Below, in pieces: positions 7,999 to 15,818 of a stretch of 64,000 bases of DNA; positions within the stretch are counted from its first letter, which is position 1; each line of letters opens with the position of its first letter. Source of the DNA: Bog-473 sp963750075 (GTDB taxonomy: Bacteria; Actinomycetota; Acidimicrobiia; Acidimicrobiales; RAAP-2); the NCBI GenBank assembly GCA_963750075.1, contig CAVVPG010000001.1, positions 992,001 through 1,056,000 of the forward strand, in the 5' to 3' direction. The position numbers and the translations under genes were made by a program. The notes beneath the pieces were generated by a model. The model was not told where the DNA came from and made no database searches. It saw nothing but the letters and a program-made list of their open reading frames with translations.

Positions 7999-8678
7999 CG
8001 GCCGAACCAGTGCGCCGTCACGGCATCCGCCAGGTCGCGCACCAGGGCGTCCAGCAGGACGCTGCCTTCGTCGGCGCTTGCACCCGCGGGGTCACCCAGC
8101 ACGCCGTTGGACGATACCGTCCGCACCCCTTCGGCGCGCAGACGGGGCAGCAGCTCCTCGAGGGGATCGGTGCACCCTGCCTCCGCCAGCTCGAGGCGCA
8201 CGGACGCCGGGTCGATGGCCAGCATCAGCGACGTCTCGGTCCGGCCGGCGTGCGCGTCACCGCCGGCGGTGCGCAGCGGCCACACCAGCACGTCGTCCCC
8301 CTCGGCGGCGCAACGCGCCTGCAGCAGCGACAGTGCCTCCTCGTTGCCGCCATGGGCGCTGACGAGCACGACGCCGGCGAAGGAGTGGCGCGCCGAGCGC
8401 ACCAGCTCGGCGAAAAATCCGGCCAGCACCTCGTGGCCGATGACGAGCGTGCCCGGGAAGGCGGCGTGCTCCCCGCTGGCCCCGTAGGCGACCGCGGGCG
8501 CCAAAGTGACCCTCGTACAACGGGCGGCGAGCCCCTCTGCCAGCGCGACCGCGATGCGGGTGTCGGTGTCGAGCGGCAGGTGGGGCCCGTGCTGCTCGAG
8601 CGAGCCCAACGGCACGGCCAGGACGCTGGCCCCGCCGGTCGCCTCCACCTGGGGCCAGGTGGCGCGGGCGAGATCCAC
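7995..8678 (-). CDS. mftE: MftE, creatininase-family mycofactocin peptidase
   Basis: A 227-residue creatininase-family metallopeptidase. The family hallmarks are present: PLGSLEQHGPHLPLDTDT near the N-terminus (Glu, His, Asp metal ligands), VSAHGGNEEAL, and a downstream HAGRTETSLML with a conserved Glu. MftE removes the C-terminal Val-Tyr dipeptide product from the MftC-modified precursor. The GTG start at 8678, five bases after the mftC stop, gives the expected N-terminus (VDLARATWP). It overlaps the SDR by four bases. Confidence 0.9.
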   Translation of the reverse strand: MDLARATWPQVEATGGASVLAVPLGSLEQHGPHLPLDTDTRIAVALAEGLAARCTRVTLAPAVAYGASGEHAAFPGTLVIGHEVLAGFFAELVRSARHSFAGVVLVSAHGGNEEALSLLQARCAAEGDDVLVWPLRTAGGDAHAGRTETSLMLAIDPASVRLELAEAGCTDPLEELLPRLRAEGVRTVSSNGVLGDPAGASADEGSVLLDALVRDLADAVTAHWFGR

Positions 8679-8683
8679 CGCGC

Positions 8684-9844
8684 TCAGGCGCGCGCCGGCG
8701 AACGGAAGCGGACGGGTGTCGGGACCGGGATCGGGGTCCCGTCCCGCCCGACCTTGGAGTGGCCGAGGACCGAGTGCGGTCGCTCGCCCAGCGCCGCCAG
8801 CGCCGCCTCCCCGTGGCCGTGCACGCATTCGGGGTCCGGCCCGTCGAGCGGCAGGCCGGTGAAGAACTTGGCCGCCATGCACCCACCCCGGCAGGCATCG
8901 AAGGAGCCGCACGAGGCGCAGGCCCCTGCGCTCTGGGGCTCGCGCAGCGACGTGAAGAGCGCGGACTCGCGCCACACGACGGGGAAGCCGCCGGGTTCGC
9001 GGACGTTGCCGGCGAGGAACTGACGGTCGATGACGAAGGGGCAGGCATAGACGTCGCCGACAGGATCGACGAGGCAGACGACCCGGCCCGCGCCGCAGAG
9101 GTTCAGCCCGTCCAGCGGCTCGCCCAGGGCCGAGAGATGGAAGAAGGAATCGCCCGTCAGCACGCCCGGGCGCTCGACCAGCCAGTGGTACAGCATGCGC
9201 TGCTGCGCCGCCGTCGGGTGCAGGGCGTCCCAGGTGTCGACGGCACGTCCCGACGGGCGCAGACGGGTGAGGCGCAGCTGGGCGCCGTAGGAGTCCGCGA
9301 GTGCGGCCAGTGCGTCGAGCTCCTCGACGTTCTGGCGGGTCACGACCACGCTGACCTTGAAGGGGCCGAAGCCAGCCGCGGCGAGGTTGTCCATGGCCTG
9401 CCGGGCGGCGGCGAACGAGCCCTGGCCGCGCACGGCGTCGTTGGTGGCGGCGCACGCCCCGTCGATGCTGATCTGCACGTCGAGGTAGTCGAGGGCGGCG
9501 AGCTGGCGGGCGCAGCCGGGTGTGAGCCGCGTCCCGTTGGTCGAGAACTTGACCCCGACCCTGCGCTCGACCGCATAGGCGACCAGGTCGTAGAAGTCCG
9601 GCCGCAACATGGGCTCGCCCCCGCCGATGTTGATGTAGAAGACCTTCATGTCCACCAGGTCGTCGACGACGCGCCGGGCCTCGGCGGGGGTGAGCTCGTC
9701 GGGGTCCCGGCGGCCCGAGGAGCTGAGGCAGTGCACGCAGGCGAGGTTGCAGGCGTAGGTGAGCTCCCAGGTCAGGCAGATCGGCGCGTCGAGCCCGTGG
9801 CTGAATTGCTCCTTGAGGGGAAGGGGCGCCGTGTCAGCGGGCAT
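8684..9844 (-). CDS. mftC: MftC, mycofactocin radical SAM maturase
   Basis: A 386-residue radical SAM/SPASM protein. The CX3CX2C cluster ligands are Cys32, Cys36 and Cys39 (ACNLACVHC), followed by the SAM-binding INIGGGEP. The C-terminal SPASM region carries further clusters of Cys (LCGAGRVVC, YACPF, CASCGSFDACRGGC). MftC decarboxylates and crosslinks the C-terminal Val-Tyr of MftA. The ATG start overlaps the end of mftB by 11 bases. The neighbours mftA, mftB and mftE make the identification secure. Confidence 0.95.
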   Translation of the reverse strand: MPADTAPLPLKEQFSHGLDAPICLTWELTYACNLACVHCLSSSGRRDPDELTPAEARRVVDDLVDMKVFYINIGGGEPMLRPDFYDLVAYAVERRVGVKFSTNGTRLTPGCARQLAALDYLDVQISIDGACAATNDAVRGQGSFAAARQAMDNLAAAGFGPFKVSVVVTRQNVEELDALAALADSYGAQLRLTRLRPSGRAVDTWDALHPTAAQQRMLYHWLVERPGVLTGDSFFHLSALGEPLDGLNLCGAGRVVCLVDPVGDVYACPFVIDRQFLAGNVREPGGFPVVWRESALFTSLREPQSAGACASCGSFDACRGGCMAAKFFTGLPLDGPDPECVHGHGEAALAALGERPHSVLGHSKVGRDGTPIPVPTPVRFRSPARA

Positions 9845-10121
9845 CGATCACCCCGGACGCGGCCAATCGGGCCAGGGCCCGCTCGTAGCCGGCGCGCTGG
9901 GACTCGGGCACGAGCGCCGCGATCGCCGCCGCGGCACTGGGGTACTCGCCCAGCGCCGACACCAGCTCGACGAGCAGGCGCGACTTGAGAAAGACGAGCC
10001 GGCGGTTCCCGTAGTGGTAGGCGAGGGCGCCGAACGTCTCGTCGCGCAGCGCGACCTGCGGGTTGAGCCGCCACGACAGCTCGGTTGCGAAGGCGGGCCC
10101 GGCGGGCCGCGCCCCGGTCAC
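9834..10121 (-). CDS. mftB: MftB, mycofactocin precursor chaperone (RRE-like)
   Basis: A 95-residue protein with the pattern of RiPP recognition elements: WRLNPQVALRDETFGALAYHYGN then a short winged-helix-like body ending LAASGVIDAR. MftB binds the MftA leader and presents it to MftC. The GTG at 10121 begins two bases after the mftA stop; a TTG at 10127 overlapping that stop is an alternative. It overlaps mftC by 11 bases, so A-B-C are translated from one message. Confidence 0.9.
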   Translation of the reverse strand: MTGARPAGPAFATELSWRLNPQVALRDETFGALAYHYGNRRLVFLKSRLLVELVSALGEYPSAAAAIAALVPESQRAGYERALARLAASGVIDAR

Positions 10122-10123
10122 GC

Positions 10124-10234
10124 TCAATAGACGCCGCACATCCCGTCGATGGAGACCTCTTCGACCAGGAGCTCGTCGACGTCCTCCTCGGACGGCTCCT
10201 CGACGTCCTGGGTGTCTCGATCCTCTGCCAGCAT
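10124..10234 (-). CDS. mftA: MftA, mycofactocin precursor peptide
   Basis: A 36-residue peptide: an acidic Glu/Asp-rich leader followed by the diagnostic C-terminus IDGMCGVY, whose terminal Val-Tyr becomes mycofactocin. GGAGGG lies about six bases before the ATG, giving a strong ribosome site for a short abundant peptide. It is the first gene of the leftward mft operon and is divergent from mftF, with 62 bases between them. Confidence 0.95.
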   Translation of the reverse strand: MLAEDRDTQDVEEPSEEDVDELLVEEVSIDGMCGVY

Positions 10235-10296
10235 CTCGACCCTCCTCTGGGCAAAGGCCCAGCCTATCCCCGGTCCCGGACTGCCAAGATTGGGCG
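10235..10296. promoter_or_regulatory. mftA/mftF divergent promoter region
   Basis: All transcription of the mftA operon and of mftF must start in or near these 62 bases. On the minus strand a TTGGCA at 10282-10287 and a TAGGCT at 10261-10266 are separated by 15 bases, shorter than usual, so the promoter call is weak. No clear palindromic operator is visible. Confidence 0.35.
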
Positions 10297-11817
10297 GTGC
10301 CCCAGCCCAGCAGACCACCGGCACCCTCTCCGCTCCGCCCTGCGCCACCGCGCGCGTCCACGCCCCTCCCCGTCTCGTTCGGCCTGAGCGAGGACCCGGC
10401 GACACACAGCTTCGACGACGGCACGGTGCTGCTCGGAGGAAGCCCGCTCCGCCTCTTCCGGATCTCCGCGCGGGCCCGGGAGGTGGTCGAGCACTGGCGC
10501 GCCGGCGACCCGGTCGGCGCCGGCCGGCCGGCGCAGCTGCTGGCGCGTCGCCTCGTGTCGGCCGGGGCCTTCGTGCCTCGGCCGGCGGCCGCCGCCTTCG
10601 GCCCGGCCGACGTCACGGTGGTCGTGCCGGTGCGCGACCGGCCGGCGCAACTGGCACGGCTGCTCGAGGCGCTGGGCGACCTGCCGTGCGTCGTGGTCGA
10701 CGACGCCTCGGCCGACGCGGGCACCACGAGGGAGATCGCGGCGCGCTACGGCGCCCGGTTCGTCGGGCTGGCGGTCAACGCCGGGCCGGCCGGCGCCCGC
10801 AACGCGGGACGGGCCGCGGTCGACACCGCGCTGGTCGCGTTCGTGGACTCCGACTGCGTGCCGGGGGCGGGATGGCTCGACCCGCTGCTGGGCCACTTCG
10901 ACGACCCCTTGGTGGCCGCGGTCGCCCCGCGCATCGTGCCGGCCGTCCGGGGCCCCGGCCCCGTCGCGCGCTACCAGGTGCTGCGGTCGTCGCTCGACCG
11001 GGGGCCTGACGCCGGACCGGTCCGCCCGGGGAGCCCCATCCCCTTCGTCCCGGGCGCGGCCATCCTCGTGCGCGCGGACGTGGCGGACGGCCCCGAGCTC
11101 TTCGATCCCGAGCTGCGCGGCGGCGAGGACGTGGACCTGGTGTGGCGCCTCGGCAAAGCCGGGTGGGACGTGCGCTACGTGCCGGCGAGCACCGTCGTCC
11201 ACGACGGGCGGGTGGCGCTAGGACCCTTCCTCGCCCGGCAGGCCTTCTACGGGACGTCCGCCGGGCCGCTGGCGCTCCGCCACGGCGACGCCCTGACCCC
11301 GCTCCACACCTCGGCGTGGTCGCTGGCGACATGGTTGCTGCTGGGGGCCCGGCGGCCGGCGCTGGCCCTGGGGGCGCTTGCCGCATCGGTTGCCATCCTG
11401 GCCCACCGCCTCGAGGGCCTCGTGCGCGACCCCGTCGCGGTCGCCGCCCGCATCGCCGGGGGCGGGACCGCACGCTCGGCCCTGCCCGCGCTGGGGAACC
11501 TGGCACGGGCCTGGTCGCCGGCACTGGTCCTCGGGCTGGCCTCCCGCAGGACGCGGAAGGCGGCCGCGCTGGCGCTGCTGGTCCCGGCGCTGCGGGACTG
11601 GGCGCGCGCCCCGGGGGCGATCGATCCCGTGCGCTATGGCGCCCTCCACGTGGCCGACGACGTGGCGTACGGGACGGGCGTGTGGGCCGGCTGCGCTCGG
11701 GCCCGCACGATCGTGCCGCTCGTCCCGCGTGTCGCGTGGCGCTCGCGGGTGTGGTCGTCCCGGTCGCTGCGCCAGGACCTCGCGGGACCGGCGGGGCGCG
11801 GCGGGACCGTCGCGTGA
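10297..11817 (+). CDS. mftF: MftF, mycofactocin glycosyltransferase
   Basis: A 506-residue family 2 glycosyltransferase. The GT-A nucleotide-sugar motifs are visible: VTVVVPVRDRP, VVVDDASAD, GPAGARNAG, a DxD-type metal site in VAFVDSDCVPG, and a GGEDVDLVWRL acceptor/catalytic segment. C-terminal hydrophobic stretches could anchor it to the membrane. MftF adds the oligosaccharide chain of mature mycofactocin. The GTG at 10297 is the first in-frame start after mftA. It is transcribed away from mftA, not within one mft operon. Confidence 0.9.
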   Translation: MPQPSRPPAPSPLRPAPPRASTPLPVSFGLSEDPATHSFDDGTVLLGGSPLRLFRISARAREVVEHWRAGDPVGAGRPAQLLARRLVSAGAFVPRPAAAAFGPADVTVVVPVRDRPAQLARLLEALGDLPCVVVDDASADAGTTREIAARYGARFVGLAVNAGPAGARNAGRAAVDTALVAFVDSDCVPGAGWLDPLLGHFDDPLVAAVAPRIVPAVRGPGPVARYQVLRSSLDRGPDAGPVRPGSPIPFVPGAAILVRADVADGPELFDPELRGGEDVDLVWRLGKAGWDVRYVPASTVVHDGRVALGPFLARQAFYGTSAGPLALRHGDALTPLHTSAWSLATWLLLGARRPALALGALAASVAILAHRLEGLVRDPVAVAARIAGGGTARSALPALGNLARAWSPALVLGLASRRTRKAAALALLVPALRDWARAPGAIDPVRYGALHVADDVAYGTGVWAGCARARTIVPLVPRVAWRSRVWSSRSLRQDLAGPAGRGGTVA

Positions 11818-11827
11818 TCCTTCTGGG

Positions 11828-12238
11828 CTACCCCTTGGCGAAGCGGAGCTGGCCGCGCTGGTGCTCCCAGTCGGTCGACTGCCAGAAGGCCACGGCGCGT
11901 TCGTCGTCCCCGACCACGATGGCGTGCATCCGTCGCGCGCCGACCTCGGCGAGCCGGAGCTCCGCCTCGCGCAGCAGCCGACGCCCGAGCCCGCCGCGGC
12001 GGTGCTCCGCCACCACGGCCAGCCGGTAGACGGACCCTCGCCAGCCGTCCCATGCGGCGATCACGGATCCGACGATCTCGCCCGCGGCGTCGGCCACCAG
12101 GAGGGCGCCGGGGTCGTGACGCAGGAGGCCGCGCAGCGCCTCGGCCGAGTCGGTCGCCGTGGGCGCCGCCGACGCTCGCCACAGGTCCAGCACCGAAGGG
12201 ATGTCGGTCGCCAGCGCCGGCCGGATGTCCATCTGCAT
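11828..12238 (-). CDS. GNAT-family N-acetyltransferase
   Basis: A 136-residue single-domain GNAT protein. The acetyl-CoA pyrophosphate loop is RRGGLGRRLL (Q/RxxGxG/A type), preceded by the VYRLAVVAEH strand and followed by FWQSTDWEH. Length and layout resemble RimI-type acetyltransferases, but the acceptor is unknown. It converges on mftF (ten bases between stops). A TACCAT hexamer six bases upstream of the ATG suggests a leaderless mRNA. Confidence 0.85.
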   Translation of the reverse strand: MQMDIRPALATDIPSVLDLWRASAAPTATDSAEALRGLLRHDPGALLVADAAGEIVGSVIAAWDGWRGSVYRLAVVAEHRRGGLGRRLLREAELRLAEVGARRMHAIVVGDDERAVAFWQSTDWEHQRGQLRFAKG

Positions 12239-12244
12239 CGGGTC

Positions 12245-12250
12245 ATGGTA
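12245..12250 (-). promoter_or_regulatory. -10 hexamer TACCAT, leaderless layout
   Basis: TACCAT on the minus strand ends six bases before the GNAT start codon, so transcription would begin at or beside the ATG. No clear -35 is seen and no ribosome site precedes the ATG. Confidence 0.4.
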
Positions 12251-12287
12251 GGGAGGCCGCGTCCCTCCCCGCCCGCGGTGCCCGGCG

Positions 12288-14396
12288 CTAACCGACGCTG
12301 AGCGCCGGGGTGAGCCCCAACAACTCGTCGATAACCGACGCCGGGACCGGGTGGGCGTAGAGGTAACCCTGTCCGTAGTCGCAGCCGAGCCGGCGGAGCT
12401 GGGCCTCCTGCTCCTCGGACTCGATGCCCTCGGCCACGACCTGCAGCCCGAACTCCTTGGCGATGGCCAGCACAGAACGGACGAGCATGGAGTGCTCGGT
12501 GCCGCCGCACAGGTCCTCCACGAAGGTCTTGTCCACCTTTATCACGTCGACCGGGAACAGCTGGAGGTGCGACAACGACGAGTAGCCCGTCCCGAAGTCG
12601 TCGATGGCGATGGTGACGCCCAGCGCCGACATCGCCTCGAGTACCGCAGTCGCTCCGCGGACGTCGCCGATGAGCGCGCCCTCGGTGACCTCGATGATCA
12701 GGGCATCGGGGGAGACTCCCGCCTCCCGGAGAGCCAGGGCGAGCGCGTCGACGACGCTCTCGTCCCGTAGCTGCGCGGCGGACAGGTTGACGCTGACCAT
12801 GATGTTCTCGTCGTAGCACTCCCGCCACCGGCGTATCTGCGTGCAGGCGTCGCGTAGCACCTGCCTGCCCAGCGGCACGATGAGGCCGGTCTCCTCCGCG
12901 ACGTCGAGGAAGTCGTCGGGTGTCAACAGGCCCAGCGTGGGGTGCTGCCAGCGCACCAGGGCCTCGACGGCCTCGACCTTGCGCTGACCCAGGGTGACGA
13001 TCGGCTGGTAGTAGACGCACAACTGGCCGTCCGCCAGGGCCTCGCGCAACCACGACTCCATGTCGAGCCGGTGCAGGACACCCTGCTGCATCTCATCGGT
13101 GAAGTGGACGAACTGGTTCTTCCCGTTCGCCTTGGCGTGGTACATCGCGATGTCCGCCCGCATGAGCGCGGAGTCTGCGTCGGCCGCCGAGCCCCCGTAG
13201 TGGGCGATGCCGATGCTGGCACTGACGCGGGTCCGGTGACCCGACACCTCGAACGGCTCCTCCAGCGCTTCGATGACCCGCTGCGCCACGGTGCTCGCCA
13301 TGTCCCCGCGTGCGGCGCCCTCCTCGATGAGGACTGCGAACTCGTCGCCCCCGAGCCGCGCGACCAGGTCCTGCTCCCGGACGCAACGTTTCAGGCGATC
13401 GCTGACCTCAATGAGCAACCGGTCCCCAGCGTCGTGCCCGAAGCCGTCGTTGACCGTCTTGAAGTCGTCGAGGTCGATGAAGAGCAGCGATCGGCGGCGC
13501 ACCGCGTGCTTCCCGCCCATCGATGCGTTGACCCGGCCGCGGAGCTGACCCCGGTTGGCCAGCCCGGTCAGCGAATCGTGGAAGGCTCGGTGGATCAGCT
13601 CGTCCTCGAGCGCCTTGCGCTCGTCGACAACGCGGTGGTTGACCACGATCCCCGCGACGGTGGGCTCGTCGAGCAGGTTCGTGATCGTCGACTCCACCCA
13701 GCGCCAGGCGCCCTTGGAGTCGCGCAGCCGGAGCTCGAGCGTCTCCGACCGCGTGGGGTCGGCCAGCACCCGCATTGCGGCCGCATCTCCCGCGGCGCGG
13801 TGCTGGGGGTGGACGAAGTCCTCGGCGCGCATGCCGAGCCGTTGGCCGCCGGGCCACCCGAGGATCCGCTCGACGGCCGGCGACTCGTACTTCAGCCTGC
13901 CCTCGTGGTCGATGACCGTGATCATGTCCGTTGCCCGCTGGACCAGCGCGGCGAAGCGCCGCTCGCTCTCGTGCTCCTTCTGTGCCTCCGCCCGGGCCGC
14001 CCGGGCCGAGGTTCGCTGCACCGCGATGTACAGGAAGGTCACGAACGAGCCGATGAGGACGAAGAAGATGCCGCGGCTCACCCAGTCGCTCAGCGGCTGG
14101 GGGGTACCGGTGGCCACGTCGGCCGGGAGGAGCGGCCCCGACGCGATCGTCGCGGCGAAGCCGACAGACACCACCCCGAGCAGGCCGAAGCGCACGCCGG
14201 CCAGGAAGACCGGGACGTAGAACCACAGGGGGGCCACACTGGTGCCGCCGCCCAGGTAGTACGCCACGGCCCAGCAGACCGGGAGCAGCGCCACGATGAC
14301 GGCGAGCGCCGCCGGCGCGGGGAGGCCCGACAGGGTGAGCCAGGCGATCGTTCCCCCTGACCGGTAGCCCGAGGCCGCCGCCTCCGTTCTGGTCAC
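12288..14396 (-). CDS. Membrane GGDEF-EAL cyclic-di-GMP enzyme with PAS domain
   Basis: A 702-residue multidomain protein. Three to four membrane helices (residues about 18-125) lead into a PAS-like sensor (about 145-260), a GGDEF domain with GGDEF at 349-353 and an intact inhibitory site REQD at 340-343, and an EAL domain (EAL at 478-480, later DDFGTGYSS) ending with a GYLYAHPV segment. Both catalytic halves look intact, so it may both make and degrade c-di-GMP, with one activity dominant in vivo. The GTG at 14396 gives a sensible N-terminus; longer frames are Arg/Gly-rich and unlikely. It lies between mftF and mftD and is divergent from mftD. Confidence 0.85.
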   Translation of the reverse strand: MTRTEAAASGYRSGGTIAWLTLSGLPAPAALAVIVALLPVCWAVAYYLGGGTSVAPLWFYVPVFLAGVRFGLLGVVSVGFAATIASGPLLPADVATGTPQPLSDWVSRGIFFVLIGSFVTFLYIAVQRTSARAARAEAQKEHESERRFAALVQRATDMITVIDHEGRLKYESPAVERILGWPGGQRLGMRAEDFVHPQHRAAGDAAAMRVLADPTRSETLELRLRDSKGAWRWVESTITNLLDEPTVAGIVVNHRVVDERKALEDELIHRAFHDSLTGLANRGQLRGRVNASMGGKHAVRRRSLLFIDLDDFKTVNDGFGHDAGDRLLIEVSDRLKRCVREQDLVARLGGDEFAVLIEEGAARGDMASTVAQRVIEALEEPFEVSGHRTRVSASIGIAHYGGSAADADSALMRADIAMYHAKANGKNQFVHFTDEMQQGVLHRLDMESWLREALADGQLCVYYQPIVTLGQRKVEAVEALVRWQHPTLGLLTPDDFLDVAEETGLIVPLGRQVLRDACTQIRRWRECYDENIMVSVNLSAAQLRDESVVDALALALREAGVSPDALIIEVTEGALIGDVRGATAVLEAMSALGVTIAIDDFGTGYSSLSHLQLFPVDVIKVDKTFVEDLCGGTEHSMLVRSVLAIAKEFGLQVVAEGIESEEQEAQLRRLGCDYGQGYLYAHPVPASVIDELLGLTPALSVG

Positions 14397-14617
14397 CCCG
14401 TTCTGTCGTCGGCCCGTTCGGGCCTCTTGAGAACATTTCTCGCAAAATTCCCTCGTCGGCCCTGCTCCCGGGCCCTGTCGGGATTGCGGTGGCCGTTCCC
14501 GCCGCGCCGCTCCCTCCCCGGCCCCCGGTGGGGTCGGGTCGCCCGTGGCGCGTAGAGTCTCCCGGTCGCCGATGCTCCTGCGGGTATGGGACGAGCGGGC
14601 GTCACGAGAGGGTCCCC

Positions 14618-15787
14618 ATGGCAAACAAGTGGTTCGAGACGGTCGCCGAGGCGCAGCGGCGGGCCAAGAAGCGCCTGCCCAAGTCGGTCTACGGCGCGCT
14701 GATCGCAGGCTCGGAGCGCGGGATCACGGTTGAGGACAACGTGGCCGCCTTCAGCGAGCTCGGCTTCGCGCCGCACGTGGCCGGCCTGGCCGACAGCCGG
14801 GACATGACGACCAAGGTGATGGGCCAGGAAGTCTCGTTCCCGGTCCTGCTCTCTCCCACCGGGGTCCAAGCCGTGCATCCCGAGGGCGAGGTGGCCGTGG
14901 CCCGGGCGGCCGCGGCACGGGGCACCGCCATGGGCTTGAGCTCGTTCGCCAGCATGGCCGTCGAGGACGTGGTGGCCGCCTGTCCCCAGACGTTCTTCCA
15001 GATCTACTGGATCGGCACGAGGGACCAGATCATGGCGCGGGTCGAGCGGGCGCGCGCCGCCGGAGCCGTGGGGCTCATCGCGACGCTGGACTGGTCCTTC
15101 TCTCACGGCCGGGACTGGGGCAGCCCGACGATCCCCGAGACGGTGAACCTGCGGGCGATGCTGCGCTTCGCCCCCGAGGCCCTGGCCAACCCGCGCTGGT
15201 TCCTCTCGTTCGCCCGGACCGGGAAACGCCCCGACCTGACGACGCCGAACATGGTCGAGAAGGGACACAAGGGGCCGACGTTCTTCGGCGCCTACGGCGA
15301 GTGGATGCAGACGCCGCCGCCGAGTTGGGACGACGTCGCCTGGTTGCGCGAGCAGTGGGGCGGCCCCTTCATGCTCAAGGGCGTGAGCCGGGTCGACGAT
15401 GCGAAGCGGGCCGTCGATGCCGGCGTCACCGCCATCTCGGTGTCGAACCACGGTGGCAACAACCTCGACGGGACCCCGGCCACCATCCGCGCCCTGCCGT
15501 CCGTCGCCGAGGCCGTCGGCGACCAGGTGGAGGTGCTGCTCGACGGTGGCATCCGGCGCGGCAGCGACGTCGTCAAGGCCGTCGCGCTGGGCGCCAAGGC
15601 GGTGATGATCGGGCGGGCCTATCTGTGGGGCCTCGCCGCCAACGGGCAGACGGGGGTGGAGAACGTGCTGGACATCCTGCGCGGCGGCGTGGAGTCCGCG
15701 CTGCTCGGCCTCGGGCACGCCTCCATCCACCAGCTGCACCCCGACGACCTCGTGATCCCCGAGGGGTTCAGCCGGCACCTGGGCTGA
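14618..15787 (+). CDS. mftD: MftD, FMN-dependent pre-mycofactocin synthase
   Basis: A 389-residue FMN enzyme of the lactate/glycolate-oxidase family. It begins WFETVAEAQRRAKKRLPKSVY, a start I recognise as typical of MftD rather than of lactate dehydrogenases, and contains LSPTGVQAVHPEGEVAVA, SVSNHGGNNLDG and LDGGIRRGSDVVKA around the flavin. MftD oxidatively deaminates the cyclic intermediate (AHDP) to pre-mycofactocin. GAGAGGG precedes the ATG. It is about 4.4 kb from the mftA-E operon, which lacks its own mftD; the intervening genes are mftF, a GNAT and a GGDEF-EAL gene. Confidence 0.9.
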   Translation: MANKWFETVAEAQRRAKKRLPKSVYGALIAGSERGITVEDNVAAFSELGFAPHVAGLADSRDMTTKVMGQEVSFPVLLSPTGVQAVHPEGEVAVARAAAARGTAMGLSSFASMAVEDVVAACPQTFFQIYWIGTRDQIMARVERARAAGAVGLIATLDWSFSHGRDWGSPTIPETVNLRAMLRFAPEALANPRWFLSFARTGKRPDLTTPNMVEKGHKGPTFFGAYGEWMQTPPPSWDDVAWLREQWGGPFMLKGVSRVDDAKRAVDAGVTAISVSNHGGNNLDGTPATIRALPSVAEAVGDQVEVLLDGGIRRGSDVVKAVALGAKAVMIGRAYLWGLAANGQTGVENVLDILRGGVESALLGLGHASIHQLHPDDLVIPEGFSRHLG

Positions 15788-15791
15788 GCGT

Positions 15792-15808
15792 GCCGGGAAA
15801 GCCCCGGC
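15792..15808. terminator. Hairpin between convergent mftD and alcohol dehydrogenase
   Basis: GCCGGG and CCCGGC form a perfect 6-bp stem with a five-base loop, five bases after the mftD stop and eleven before the stop of the leftward gene. It could serve both directions. Confidence 0.5.
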
Positions 15809-15818
15809 GACGCGTCGA

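Noticed and set aside
12942..14360. A 472-codon plus-strand frame opposite the GGDEF-EAL gene
   Set aside because: Shadow frame; the minus strand encodes complete GGDEF and EAL domains.
14618..15787. Calling this gene an L-lactate dehydrogenase
   Set aside because: The N-terminus and the GVQAVHP and SNHGGNNLDG contexts match MftD, and the genomic setting is mycofactocin biosynthesis.
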